The notes: generated by a model not told the origin, from the sequence alone. Shown: positions 23,774-35,240, numbered from the stretch's first letter. The stretch is 64,000 bases of DNA from Leucaena leucocephala (GCA_037074615.1 CM073569.1:8252001-8316000); one strand, 5' to 3'. Numbers and translations are program-made.

Positions 23774-25752
23774 GCCAACCATCTAGCTGTATCAGATACA
23801 CAATCCTCAATTTCAACCTTCTATTTGAGCCAGTGTGCAAAAGATTTATTGTGTTCTCTAATCAGCTTTTGCTCTGTCATTCTATTATTTTTTTTTTGAA
23901 CAAGCTCTTTATGAACAGCTATATAGTCTGAACTTCATCAATGTTATTCAAGATGTGTAAGTGTATTTGCTATAATTCATTATGATCAACACTTTTCACC
24001 GATATTCCGCGTTGACCCCCTATTTGGCATGGGGTTTAGGGAGACCAGTCAGTCTTACTTTAGACAGGTAGTGTTGACAAAAATTCATAGCTTCTTCAAA
24101 AACATATTTTTGAACAATGGATGCTTTGTGCAGATGTGGATTCTTCATATACCCTTTAAGGATTTTCATATATCTTTCAAATGGGTACATCCATCGTAAG
24201 TATAAAGGGCCACACAGTTTTATCTCTCAGACTAGATGAACGATGAGGTTTACTATTATGTCAAAAAAGCCAGGAAGAAACAGTTTTTCAAGATGCCACA
24301 AAATAACATAACCCTCGTGCTCCAATTCATCCAACTTTTTATTCTTAAAGACTTTGCCACATATTGCATTAAAGAAGAAGCAAAGTCGGGTTACAATGTG
24401 TCACAAATCATCTGAAAGGATCCCTCGAACAGCCACTGGGAGTAATTGTTGCATCAAGACATGACAATCATGAGACTTTTGGCCTACTAATTTCAAATCC
24501 TTCATCGACACAATCTTCTTAAGATTAGATGAGTACCCAGAGGAAACTTTGATTCCTTGCAAACACTCACAAATACTTCTTCTCTCATCCTTGGACAAAA
24601 TATTAGTCTCTTCAACACAGTAACTCCCCTTACCGTCTGGCCTTGGATGTAAATCCTCACGTATTCACATTTCTTTCAAATCTAATCTTGCCTTCAAACC
24701 TTCTTTGGAACTACCATGTGTGTTGAGAAGTGTTCCAACAATGCTGTCACACACATTTTTTCCACATGCATGACATAAATACAATGCCTTGCATGAAGAT
24801 GTTGCCAATATAGAAGCTCAAAGAAGACATATCTTTTTTTCCATATATTTTTCTCACTTCTCTTGGCAGTCTTACCAAAGGTAACATTGATGTCTTTGAC
24901 CCTTTCGTAGATTGTTCTCTAATCAATGGCTCCTAAGCATTTTCAAATTCTTGGCCGCCAAAAAATTGTTTCTTCATTCGACGGTATGGGTGGCCTTGTC
25001 TTAGAAATCTCCTATAACCTAGGTATACTGTCTTTCTTTCATGACGAAGTTAATAGTAGCAAGTCCCTTCCTCATAAATCGGACATGCTTTATGGCCCTT
25101 AACACTATACCCTGACAAATTTTTATATGCAAGAAAGTCATTAATTGTACAAAAGATCATGGCCCGCATATTGAAGACATCCTTCTTAATTGCATCAAAA
25201 ACATCCACACCTTCCCATAGCTTCTTCAAATCTTTGATCAAGGGTCTTAAGTAAACATCTATGTCATTTCTCGGTTATTTTGGTCCTTAGATCAACATAG
25301 ACAATATTACATACTTGCGTTTCATACACAACAAGGGAGACAGGTTGTAAATTACCAAGAGGACAGGCCATGAACTATGTATACTACTAAGGCTACCATA
25401 TGGGTTCATACCATCTGTACTAAGTCCAAGCCTTAGGTTTCGTGGTTCATTCCTGAACTCAAAAAATAATTCATCAATCTTCTTCCACTGCAAAGAATCA
25501 GCAGGATGACGAAGCTTTCCATCATAAATCCTTTCAGTCGCATGCTATAACATTTTCTATGCATCATCTTCATTACTAAAGAGGCGCTTAAACCTTGGTA
25601 TAATTGGAAGATACCATAACACCTTTGCAGGAGACTTGTTTGATCTGTACCTTGATCATAGTAGCGTTTGGGTAAGACATTTTCTTCTGGAAACATGTCT
25701 TGCAACAACTCAAGGAATTCTGAAAAACCTCTATCACTCCACCCATGCCATG
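23774..25752 (-). pseudogene. CACTA TNP2-type transposase, central part (Transposase_21, DUF4218)
   Basis: On the minus strand from 25752: AWHGWSDRGFSEFLELLQDM, FPEENVLPKRYYD, then in another frame VLWYLPIIPRFKRLFSNEDD, LRHPADSLQWKKID and RNLRLGLSTDGMNPYGSLSS. NMRAMIFCTINDFLAYKNLS and GYSVKGHKACPI follow, then KSHDCHVLMQQLLPVA, and a DUF4218 part with FFDIIVNLIVHLV and LRWMYPFERYMKILKGY (near 24150-24260). This is the TNP2 transposase that cuts CACTA ends. About 80 residues usually found between YYEAKK and the VMWYLPIIPRFK block are missing at about 25660, and there are several stops and frame changes. Both edges are set by LTR insertions. Confidence 0.85.
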
Positions 25753-27322
25753 CTTTCGGTAATATCTGAATTTTTAGGCCTAGAGACTCAAAACATAGCC
25801 TGAAATAGATAGGCTACCAAACCCCTTTGAGTGGAAGTCCTAGAAACATACATAGAGTTTTTAGGGACTAAACTATAAATAAGTGAAAGTACAAGGACTT
25901 ATGTGTAAATAGTAAAAGTTCCTAGGGGTATAATGGTCATTTTAGAAAAGAAAGGGATTAAAGTGAAAAGTTTAAAAGTTTCATGGTATGAAATAAAAGT
26001 AGACACAAGTTGTGGGCCATTAAGTGTAATTATGAAAAGTTAAGAGCCTTAATTGAAAAGAAAAAAAATTCCAGGGGTAAAATGGTAATTATAGAAAGTT
26101 AAGCCGGAAGTGGCTTAGAACTGCCTGAAAGTTTTTCATTTCTAAATTTCATCAGTAGATAGAGTAAATGATACTGGTTAATTTAGCTTAATACAGGAAT
26201 TTTATCAGAGTTTCAGATAGCTTAAATTTATCTGATAGTGAGAAAGTTATCTAAAATTTTTATCAGATCTCTTGGACCTCAGATATGAGTGAAAAGTTAT
26301 AGGAATGTGCGTCTTGTGAAGTCAGAGGTCAGGAAACTGACAGAATCCCGAAAGGAGTTTTGTAGAAAAAGTTATTCACTTTTTAGTGAATTTTGACGAG
26401 AGTTCGTGAACGCCCGATATCCGATTAGGAAATTAATCGGTAAGCAGACTGGGACTGGATGAGCCCAGATGACATCACATAGAGGCCCATAATGACACCA
26501 AGGGAGGCCCAGGCCTATGATATCAGTTCATCTGTAAAAGGGGCTAGTGTCCAGAAAATGTGCGAAATGACGAAAATACCCGTGTTATAAAATAATTAAA
26601 GAATGAGTAAAGGGTATTTTGGTCATTTGACTAAGGTTTAACAGTCAAGGAAGGTTATCTGGATAGTTGACCAGGGTCAAGGAATACTCTGGTAAGGTTT
26701 AAAAAGACAATAATACCCCTAGACTCATTAAAGTAAATAAAGAGGAACCAATGGCATTTTGGTAATTTGCCAAGGGATGTTTCTTAGAAATTGAGCCATC
26801 AGAGTACTTGAGCTTGATCAGAGACCTAAGATAGCATTCCAAGAGTCCAAAAATGAGGTCCAATATTTATGTGGGTTAAAATGGCATTAAAGTAATATTT
26901 TAGTGAGTTTTCAATAAAGTAAAGTTACCCGGTTGAAGTGATAACCGGGGAATTGATCAGATAAAGCTCTGGACTTATCTGGAAGCCATGAGGTGGCATG
27001 AAAGGTACCCATAAGGCGCCACATGGAAAGAGCATAGAGGAAGAAGAAAAAGCTAAGGACACGTGGCACGATATCAGCCGTTTATTCCGGGATAAGACTC
27101 TGGAATTCTCTGGAAGCGCTGAGTCAGCTGGTGAGGTGTCCTGAGGGCCCCACCATTGTGCCACCTAAGCATGTGAGGTGTCCATGGATGATGTCATGAT
27201 TGATAAGTCATCTAGGATGATGATGTCATCATAATGATGCAGGCGAAGCTTCTTGAGGAAACTAAGCGATCTGAGCCTTCATCGTGATTCGATCTGAGCC
27301 GTCCATTCCACCTCCCTTCAAC

Positions 27323-27330
27323 TATAAATA
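27323..27330 (+). promoter_or_regulatory. LTR TATA box (solo LTR)
   Basis: TATAAATA followed by CCCCACCCC, about 40 bp before a long purine run. The same context occurs in LTRs A and B. Confidence 0.5.
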
Positions 27331-28024
27331 CCCCACCCCTCCCTCCATTTCATTCCATGGCAAAAACCAAGAAGAGAAGAGAAAAGAAGAGAGAGAAAGA
27401 GAAAGAGAGAAAGAAAGAAAGGAAGAGAAAGAAGGAGTTCTGGCTGAGATATGAGCAATCTAAGGAGCTTAGGGACTGGGCAAGCTTAGAAAAAAGGTAA
27501 GTAATTTATGTTAGTCCCTGCTCTAATAAATTAGAGGATTGTTCTTATGAATTAGATAGTTAGAATAGAGAAATATCTCTCTCTATAAGGATAGCCGTGG
27601 ATAGAAAGAAAGCTACAGGATTGTTAGGATAGGGGTATTACCTCAAGATAAGCTTGGGTTAAGTGGAGTTATGCTGGATAGGATAATAATAAGAATATTA
27701 TTATGCTATGTATAGGCTCTGACCTCTATAAAGAAGGAACTTTACAGCATAAGCTAATGATTAAAGGAAAGACTACACGCTAGGTAGTGAACTTACCCAT
27801 TCTTGTATGCTTGATGAACATTCTTATGTTTTAATATGATTATAATATGTGATGATGATGTATGATGAATGATATATGCTCGGCCTTTTATGAGGTTATA
27901 GTCATGCATGATAGAAATAGGCATGGAGCATGATAATATGCAAATGGAAGCTAAAGGAAGATAAAGGAAACATGTCATGCACTTGCATTCATCTTGTATG
28001 CATTGAATGGTATCGTTTGCTACT

Positions 28025-28044
28025 GAGATTTCCCCCGAAATCTC
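28025..28044 (+). other. Conserved LTR hairpin
   Basis: GAGATTTC-CCCC-GAAATCTC, an 8-bp perfect stem with a 4-base loop. Relative to LTR A the stem has one more base pair on both arms, so pairing is kept. Confidence 0.65.
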
Positions 28045-28121
28045 ACCCTTACCTTTTCCAAACATAACAGGGTACTGGTTTGGAGAAGATGAAGCTAGAA
28101 AAGTGAGGATGTAACACTTTC

Positions 28122-28551
28122 ACACTTACCAATCTCAACACCGCATTCAACAGGTTGTATTTTCTACACCATGGGTATAGAGGTTTTTCTGCATCATTGC
28201 ACATATTACCATCATGTAACCGTATAAAAGCATTTTCTCCAACATCACGAATCATGTCCTCTACCCGATCATGGGTATCCATGCCATCATCAAAGGTCTG
28301 TTCCAACTCGAACTTTCCACAGGTTCACCATGCCATACCCATACTGTGTAACTCTTGCAAAACCCCTCACAAATTATATGAGTGTACATATCTGTAGGAC
28401 TTTGTTTTCTCTCATTCAAACAACTCACACAAGGACAATAAAACCTTCTATTGTCATCATCACCATTTCGTTTAGCAAAATCCAAAAACTCCTTCACCCT
28501 TTCAGCATACTCAACACTTGTTCGTTTAGCATTTATCCAACTACGATCCAT
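28122..28551 (-). pseudogene. CACTA TNP2-type transposase, N-terminal part (transposase-associated domain)
   Basis: It starts MDRSWINAKRTSVEYAERVK, then EFLDFAKRNG, FYCPCVSCLNERKQS with its CPC..C cysteines, and SYTVWVWHGE. After a one-base shift near 28320 it continues as EQTFDDGMDTHDRVEDMIRD and DAEKPLYPWCRKYNLLNAVL before the LTR breaks it. The first block is the transposase-associated domain that opens plant TNP2 proteins; the second leads into Transposase_21. The Met at 28551 is the natural start because the DRSW motif begins there. It belongs with the pieces at 25752-23774 and 12637-12133. Confidence 0.85.
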
Positions 28552-28854
28552 ATTTGTGAAAGACTAAAAAACTAGAAAAATAGAAAACAAGAAAACCTAG
28601 CTTTCAGATAATAATGGGAGAAAATATATCACGCATAAGTGGAAGAACTCACTAAGTGAAACAAGTAAATGAATGAATCCAGCAAGTAATAGCAAAAGCT
28701 ACCGCCAGTCGTGCATAAATTTTCAGTTCTCGAAACAAGGAGTACAAAACAAAACTCACTGGCTGTGAAGGGGCAAGAAGACCTAAACGTGAGAACCAAT
28801 GAAAAATGAGAGATGGGAGGTGCTAAAGGGGTTTCCATTAAATTAAAGTGCAAA

Positions 28855-28952
28855 TCTACACCGGTTAAAGTGGAACACTGGTGTAGAAATAATTTTTTCT
28901 AAACCAGACCTTATATTCTACACCTATCACTTTTTACAACAGGTGTAAAATA
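28855..28952. repeat. Internal TACACCGG repeat cluster upstream of the transposase gene
   Basis: CTACACCGGTTAAAG, CACTGGTGTAGAAA, TCTACACC and AGGTGTAAAA, variants of the terminal subterminal motif. It lies about 300 bp upstream of the transposase start. The adjoining GAGAAATGA / GGGGTTTCCATT-like sequence resembles the region upstream of the second gene near 11690-11740. Confidence 0.75.
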
Positions 28953-29102
28953 AAAGAAAACCATGCATATCTTAGCTAGAACAAGAAACTTCATTCATTC
29001 AACTTTACTAATAACTTTACATCGAAAGTTTGAAATATCCAAAAAAAAATAGCTATCAGAATATATAATATATTCTCTCTTTTTCTACAATATTTACACT
29101 TT

Positions 29103-29432
29103 TCACTCCTCATCAGAGTCAGAGTTTTCGGATTCATCAGAGTGCGTAAGATCAAGAGGATTATTGAAGCTGTCATTCTGTTGATGGCGGTGGACTTCTG
29201 AGCGAAAAGCTCTGAAACTGGCTTTCAGTCTATTAACTTTCTCAATCAGTTCTTTCACAGAGTCCTCCAGGCCATTGAAGCGAATGATGAGTTCCTCCAG
29301 GCGCTCCATCAGAGTCATAACCAGGGGAAGATGTGAAGGAACTCCAGGGTGAGGGTCAAGATATTTGTCTTCAAATTCGTCTCTGTTTCTTTTTTGGGGC
29401 GAAGAAGGAGGCGTGCGTGAGGAAGAAGCCAT
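29103..29432 (-). CDS. Small 109-residue protein encoded at the 5' end of the CACTA element, unknown function
   Basis: An uninterrupted frame from ATG to stop. The start is MASSSRTPPSSPQKRNRDEF, Ser/Pro-rich and basic. The middle has heptad-like MERLEELIIRFNGLEDSVKE and LIEKVNRLKASFRAF, predicted coiled coil. The tail is acidic (HSDESENSDSDEE). It sits between the right terminal repeats (29690-29945) and the cluster at 28855-28952, so it is the first gene of the element in the minus direction. I do not recognise a family. Basic head, coiled coil and acidic tail would suit a DNA- or protein-binding helper, but that is inference. It is unusual for staying open while both other genes of the element are broken. 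It could also be a chance frame. Confidence 0.4.
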   Translation of the reverse strand: MASSSRTPPSSPQKRNRDEFEDKYLDPHPGVPSHLPLVMTLMERLEELIIRFNGLEDSVKELIEKVNRLKASFRAFRSEVHRHQQNDSFNNPLDLTHSDESENSDSDEE

Positions 29433-29689
29433 TGGAGGGTTCAGATAGAAGAGGTGTAAACAAAACAGAGATCAAGTAGTGATGAGACAAAAATTACTGA
29501 TCATAGGAATGATATACATATGGTTGAGGGATAAGAACTGTTTCAGAAAAGCACATCGAAGAAAGCAATTGGCCTTCTATCATAATGATGACTACAAACG
29601 TTGGGAACCGAAGAAGTGAAATGAACAGTCTGAAGAAGGTATAGAAAAAGCATAGATGAGAAACTGAAGAGTCATAATAGAACTAGATT

Positions 29690-29945
29690 TTCTACACCGG
29701 TTACTTGTAAATACGGTGTAACTATTTCATCTTATTTACAAAAATGCCACCGATCATTTATTTTACACCGGTCATGTGTACATCCAGTGTAAATATTGTA
29801 CCCTTATTTATAAAAATGTCACCGCTCATTTATTTTACACCGGGCAAGTTTATATCCAGTGTAAAAATTGTACCCTTATTTACAAAAATGCCACCTCTCA
29901 TTTATTTTACATCGTTTCCGCAAGATCCGGTTTAAAAATAGGGTT
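29690..29945. repeat. CACTA right subterminal repeats with three tandem units of about 72 bp
   Basis: Units begin TTTACAAAAATGCCACC and contain CATTTATTTTACACCGG...TCCAGTGTAAA...TTGTACCCTTA. They start near 29737, 29809 and 29880. Each holds one TACACCGG and one degenerate inverse copy. Confidence 0.85.
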
Positions 29946-29973
29946 TTAGAAACGCTATTTTGTAGTAGTGCAT

Positions 29974-30256
29974 CACTGACAACACAACCTATTGGGTTTT
30001 TCCATTTAGAACCGTCACTAAAATGCCTATTCAAAATGCTTACCTCCCACTATCTAACCATGGTTACACCAAAACAAAGAAATCAAAACATCTTCAACCA
30101 CTCAACTAAAGAAGATTTTACAGCACAATATCCCACAAAGTTCGGTAAAGACAAAGGATTAATATATAGTACACGTATCAAGGCTATGACACTCTCCACG
30201 CTATGTTCCTATTCATTGACCCCTACCACGCAATAACCATGATCCAAATCTGTCTA
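29974..30256. other. Non-coding spacer between CACTA element and element C
   Basis: About 280 bp in which no gene or repeat end is recognised. The last five bases, GTCTA, are the likely left target duplication of element C. Confidence 0.5.
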
Positions 30257-30815
30257 TGTAAAATTCTCCTCCTTATTATAACTACCATTAATTTCCCAAA
30301 CCTATTGTGTTCACAATATAAATTAATTACAATGTAACCATGGTTATAAATGAATTCCTTAATTTTAAAAGAATGAACCATGGCAGCAAAGAGCTTTACT
30401 AAAATCTAAAAGAAACTCTACCATGGTTATAAAGACTTTTCTTAATCGATAATTAACCATGATATAAAAGATAAAACTACCATTTCAACACTATCATGGT
30501 TAATAGTGTGCAACTTATTCTGAAAAGTTTATCTATAATAGAACAGATTGAAGCTTATATTAAGATACTATCATAGATATAAAAGTTTTACATAATTTTT
30601 CGCTCGCAAAGCCATCATAGAAAGTATTTAACCCCACTAACATAGTTATAGGATTCAAGCTCCCAATTAACTCCACTATCATAGTTATCAATTTTAATTT
30701 AATTTTAATTTATGGAATGGGCCTCTGGGTGTTGTACCCGAGTGAACAACACTAAAGCCCATAACATAAGCAAAATTACTAAATAATACTCATAATATAG
30801 TAAATAGTCACTGAA
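30257..30815 (-). repeat. Element C 3' LTR remnant
   Basis: It aligns with the first 350-400 bp of solo LTR D (TGTAAAATTCTCC..., ACCATGGTTATAAA, CCCGGGTAAACAAC / CCCGAGTGAACAAC, AAAGCCCATAAC). It contains several ACCATGGTTATA words. The rest of the LTR is deleted. Confidence 0.75.
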
Positions 30816-31930
30816 CACTTCAAACTGAGATCCGTACAGGTAATGCCTCCAAATCTTCAATGCAAAGTCTACATTCGCCAACTCCAAGTCATAGGTCGGA
30901 TAATTCTCCTCATGCGGTCTCAACTACCTTGAAGCATAAGCCACGACCTTATTGTTTTGCATCAACACACAACCAAGACCTTTCAAGAAGGAGTCCACGT
31001 ACAATACATACAGTACCCCTAGGGTAGGAAGAGTAAGTATTTGAGCTATGGTTAACCTAGTCTTCAACTCCTAGAAAGCAGCCTCACAATTCTCAATGTA
31101 AACAAATAGTTAGTCTTTCTTAGTCAACTTACTCAACGGCATGGCAATCTGAGAAAAACCTTGAATGAATCTTCGGTAATAGCAGGCTAGGCCCACAAAA
31201 CTTCTCACTTCGGTTACTAACTTGGGAGCCTCCCATTTTAACACTGAATCAACCTTGCTAGGGTCTATAGCTACTCTTTCAGTAGAGACCACATGACCTA
31301 GGAATTTCACTTCATTCAGCCAAAATTCATACTTTGATAGCTTAGCATATAGTTGATGATCCCTCAAAATTTATAATGCAATGTGAATGTGCTCTCGATG
31401 TTCCTCCTCACTCATAGAGTATAAAAACCACAATAAATCTATCCAAATAAGGTTTAAAAATCTTATTAATGTAATCCATAAAGACAACTGGAGCATTCGT
31501 CAACCCGAAAGGCATAACTAGGAACTCGTAGTGTCCATATCGAGTCCTAAAGGCAATCTTAAGAATTTCCTTAGCTCGAACTCTCAACTGATAGTATCAT
31601 AACCTCAAATCAATCTTAGAAAACACGGATGATCCTACCAGTTAATCAAACAAGTCATCAATTCTAGGCAACAAGTACTTGTTCTTGATCGTTACTTTAT
31701 TCAACTGTAGATAGTTAATGCACAGTCTCATACTGTCATCCTTATTCTTTACAAACAAAATCGATGATCCCATGGTGAGATACTCAATCGAATGAAACCC
31801 TTCTCTAGCAATTCCTCAAGTTACTTCTTCAATTCTACCAATTTAGACAGAGAAATTCTATACGGTGCCTTTAACATCGGAGCCGTCTCCAAAACTAGCT
31901 CAATATAGAACTCAATCTCACGCTTTGTAA
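30816..31930 (-). pseudogene. Element C reverse transcriptase and RNase H (decayed)
   Basis: Minus strand, in order: IELVLETAPMLKAPYRISLS, LEELLEKGFIR, RLCINYLQLNK, TRYGHYEFLVMPFGLTNAP (near 31530), then DHQLYAKLSKYEFWLNEVKF, FLGHVVST, SFVGLACYYRRFI (31367-31110). An RNase H start, ENYPTYDLELANVDFALKIW, then RHYLYGSQFEVFSD, lies at 30923-30820. LVMPFGLTNAP and the spacing are those of Ty3/gypsy, close to chromoviruses. The polymerase aspartate pair (usually FIDDIL) has become FILYE followed by a stop. Frame shifts and stops are frequent. A CYYRRFI segment is well kept. Confidence 0.85.
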
Positions 31931-31999
31931 GTAAACCAGAAACCTCCTATAGAAACACTTCTGGGTATTCATTTACCACCTTAATATGATCAATCCCCA

Positions 32000-32218
32000 C
32001 TTTAACATCCACATCAATAGAGAAGAAAACCATGAATGCTTGGCACCCCTTCTTGACAGCTTTGTCTACTCATACAGCAGACATTAATATGGGACCTTTT
32101 AGCATCTCGATAAGCGTAGTACTCATCAAAATAGTCACCAATTTCCTTTCACAATTGAGAGTGTCATTATTGGCCATCAACCAATCTAAGCTGACAATCA
32201 CATCAATGCCCCTCAAGG
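32000..32218 (-). pseudogene. Element C protease, C-terminal half
   Basis: On the minus strand, after the solo LTR: DVIVSLDWLMANNDTLNCER, matching the 'D.I.GMDWL..N...I.C' region that follows the Ty3-type aspartic protease core. It belongs with 35018-35240. Confidence 0.7.
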
Positions 32219-32839
32219 GGATGTGTAAAATTCTCCTTATTATAACAATAATTAATCACACGAAATCATTTTTATCATAATTGGCTATAAACTAACAAAG
32301 TTTATAAATGAGTTTCTTAATTTCAAAAGAGTTAACCATGGTAGAAAAGAGCTTTACAAAGATTCCAAAATCATCACTACCATGGTTATAAAAGATTTTT
32401 CTAAATCATCCAATAACTATGATTGGAAATACCAAATGCTCTTCCAGTACTATCATAATTATCAATTCCAAACTTTTGAAGGGGCTTCCGAGCGTTGAAC
32501 CCGGGTAAACAACCTCAAAGCCCATAACCCAAATAAAATAATGATTAATACTATTCATATAGCAAAATAGTTACTATATATCCACAAATTTCACATGCAT
32601 AATCCTGATAGACCTCCGGCCTTTTACCAGCACACAATGTATAGTGTGATCATCAAAATAGTAAATTGTGAAAGTATAAACAAAAAAAATAAGCCCTATA
32701 GTGGCAATTTACATCTATTCAGCACATAAACATAAAGGATGGTGCTGTACAGGTCAAATAGCACCACTATGCCTCTGGCACCTTCCCGTGAGAACCAGCA
32801 ACAGAATTAACTCCTGAAAAATGTTAATAACCACGGGGT

Positions 32840-32853
32840 GAGACAAATATCTC
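32840..32853 (-). other. Short form of the conserved LTR hairpin
   Basis: GAGA and TCTC pair around a 6-base loop, within a minus-strand context TTACTGAGA...TCTCACCCC that matches the context of the longer hairpins in the other LTR families. Confidence 0.45.
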
Positions 32854-34639
32854 AGTAACCAACAATCCTACTCATCATGCATACTAACATGTGCTCGTGA
32901 GGTGTCAAGTGGGGCAGGTAATAAAATACACGAGATAAAAGAATAATACATTATCATAATATGATCAAACCAAAATACCATCCCAATTCCTCCCATCAAA
33001 CCAACCGAACCGCCTTATACCTGTCGACCGAACCCATGGGCTAGTGATAATTACCATATGACTGGCCACACAAAAAGCTAACCGGTCGAGTGTTATGAAT
33101 CGACCAAAATCCACAGAGCACAAGACTGGACCATGGGTTCATTCCCCCTCGATAAACTGGTGGGGGTGTCGCAGCCCCTCGGTAAACTGGTGGGGCAAGT
33201 CCCTCGGTAAACTGGTGGGACAAAAGCCAACTATCGAGCTCCAATGGAGGCTATACCACGTGGTACAAAGACAACTTCATCATTCACCAATCCCAATTAC
33301 TATATACATAATTATCAAAATAATCATAATAGTCAAAATGTCAATCTCATGATATAACAAGTTTTTAATCTGTATTTAAACTTTCCATATTACTTTAAGT
33401 CCCACAAGACCATTTTAAATAAAATCAGCAAATCAAATTTTTTCCCAATATAATCACATCATCATCAGTATATTTATATATATCAAATCACTCACAAACA
33501 TCATATTAGCATACACAATGAGTGGAAAGTGGTTACCTCTCTCCAAAGCTAACAAAAATACCACAGATGAGGAGCACGTGTTTACGTCACAACTCACTAG
33601 TCAATCTACATAATTTATATAAATGTGAATCAATACGTTGTTAATTTGACACAATATTTACTTTTAAATAAATATTCATATCAATTCTCCTATAACATCA
33701 AACTCCTCAAACAACTCAAAAACCCTAAATTTATAACCTTTAAAGCTTCACCTAAAATTTTCAATGCTCGCATTTCATAATCCACCTCAAAATCATAATT
33801 TATAATTTCCAATCAAACTCCAACTTTAATTTACTTAAATCAACCACTAAATCCTCCAGTTATACAAAATCCTCAAATCCCTTATCTTATAATTAACACA
33901 ATATACTAAACCTTGAATTTCATCATCAAACAAATTGCTAAACAAATAATAGATTTAATTTCATAAGTCCAAAGTTTCCAATTTTACTTCTAATTTCTAA
34001 ATCTCACTCACAATATCCAAATCCTCATTTCAATATTAAATCACATCATTCTTAGGTTTCAATAACTTATTTGCACTATCAATTAACCCATAATTATTCA
34101 ATTCAACCAAAATCCCCAAATTTTTCTAACTTAGGGTTCTCACAAAATACCCATTTTCAATTTACAAGCTCTATTCACAATTTAAACCGATTAAATATCA
34201 ATTACACCTCCAATAAACATAACCCAATCCTTAAACCCAAATTAAATCAACAACATTTTCATATTAAATTATCTCTACTTTCTAACATTTAAACCCTAAC
34301 CCTAAACTTCTTAAATAATGTAAATAGAAAAATTCTAAACCGATTAAATGCAAATATTTACTTATCTCTACAACTCTATGGTTCTTATTTGTTAAAAATC
34401 CACATTTATTCCAAACCCTAATCCTCAAACTTCTTTACTTCGAACAAAATTTATATTTCTAAACAACTCTCTTAATATAGAAAAATAATTAAGAAATGAC
34501 TATGATAGTTGAAAGATTTAATGAGAACAAACCAGAGTTTAAATAAATCTTTCATCAGTGGAGGCGCTGGAGGAGAAATGGCGACGCACAGAATGAATGA
34601 CGACGACGAAGAAAAAGAAATGAGAAGAAGTGACGCTGT

Positions 34640-34862
34640 TACTGGTGTGTGTGTGTGTGTTTGAATATTAAAACAAAAGGTGTGGGCCCCACATTTATTT
34701 TTCTTTTGTTTTGTTTACTCCACCGCCTGCTCTCACTTTTGTGTTGTGTTTTTTTTATATATAATATATATTTACGTTCTCATTCTTCTCGTTCTTTCTT
34801 TCTTTCTTTTTTGTTGTTGTTGTTGGTGGTGGTGGTGTTTTCTTTTTTCTTTTTTTTTTAAC
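34640..34862. repeat. Simple-sequence tracts in solo LTR D
   Basis: (GT)n near 34640-34660, (TTTC)n at 34796-34808, (TTG)n then (GGT)n at 34812-34838, and T-rich to 34862. These produce the apparent hydrophobic frames here. Confidence 0.7.
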
Positions 34863-35017
34863 TTTCAATAATAAAAAAAAACTATTTATTCATTTTTTTA
34901 TACTTTATATAAACTCTCTTAACTTAAGGTAATTAAATAAAAAATTTATCTATTAGAAATTAATTTATTCTAATGCTAATTAAATTTCTAAAATAAAAAT
35001 TGGGATGTTACAGGATG

Positions 35018-35240
35018 CAAATCAAATCAATCAAAGACTCTTGTTACTCAAACCTAAGAGTAAGTTTTAAACATGCACGGGCGGTAATGGCAGTAGCTCC
35101 CTCAAGAGTTAACACTTTCAAATCATAAGTCAAATAAGTCATAAACAATTTCAATCTCCTAGCACAATCCACATATATGAAAGAATGAGTAGAACTAGAA
35201 TCAAACAAAGCATATATATCATGCCCCTATAACAGAATAG
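35018..35240 (-). pseudogene. Element C protease, N-terminal half
   Basis: The minus strand reads GHDIYALFDSSSTHSFIYVD, the Ty3-type aspartic protease site (normally DSGATHSFI, here with the glycine changed), then CARRLKL and TARACLKLTLR. A stop and solo LTR D follow. Confidence 0.7.

Larger units (their letters stand above)
25758..28116 (+). mobile_element. Solo LTR (long-LTR family related to A and B) inside the CACTA transposase gene
   Basis: The left end GGTAATATCTGAATTTTTAGG is a mutated form of TGTAACACCCCAATTTTTAGG; the right end is AGGATGTAACA. CTTTC flanks both sides (25753-25757, 28117-28121). The interior matches the reverse of the B LTR in order: a 'GCGAAATGACGAAAATACCC' block (26560), 'TTTGGTAATTTGCCAAGGG' (26760), TATAAATA at 27323, a GA-rich run (27365-27440) and the hairpin at 28025-28044. 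No internal coding belongs to it. On removal, transposase residues LRLVSVK and AWHGWSD become adjacent. Confidence 0.85.
7817..29970 (-). mobile_element. CACTA (En/Spm) DNA transposon with nested insertions
   Basis: The left end reads CACTACTGTAAAAAAG. The right end, on the opposite strand, reads CACTACTACAAAATAG. CAT flanks both ends (7814-7816, 29971-29973), the 3-bp duplication of CACTA elements. Both ends carry dense TACACCGG/CCGGTGTA subterminal repeats. The body encodes, all on the minus strand, a small ORF, a TNP2-type transposase and a second transposon gene. Removing the inserts 12643-23773 and 25758-28121 leaves about 8.7 kb. Several stops and frame breaks show that it can no longer encode an active transposase, though its ends look intact enough to be mobilised in trans. 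Confidence 0.9.
32224..35012 (-). mobile_element. Solo LTR D, inserted in the protease region of element C
   Basis: It starts TGTAAAATTCTCC and ends TGGGATGTTACA. GGATG duplications lie at 32219-32223 and 35013-35017. It is 2789 bp long with no internal coding. Its left part is homologous to the 3' LTR remnant of C, so D and C belong to one family. Features inside: hairpin at 32840-32853, a (GT)n run near 34645, and a pyrimidine- and GTT/GGT-rich run at 34790-34860. Open frames in it are low-complexity by-products. Confidence 0.85.

Noticed and set aside
29737..29930. Regular repeats of about 72 bp resembling a CRISPR array.
   Set aside because: They are CACTA subterminal repeats with internal TACACCGG sites, in a plant genome, without conserved-repeat/unique-spacer structure.
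34649..34871. Hydrophobic frames that look like small membrane proteins.
   Set aside because: They are translations of T-rich and GTT/GGT simple repeats inside solo LTR D.
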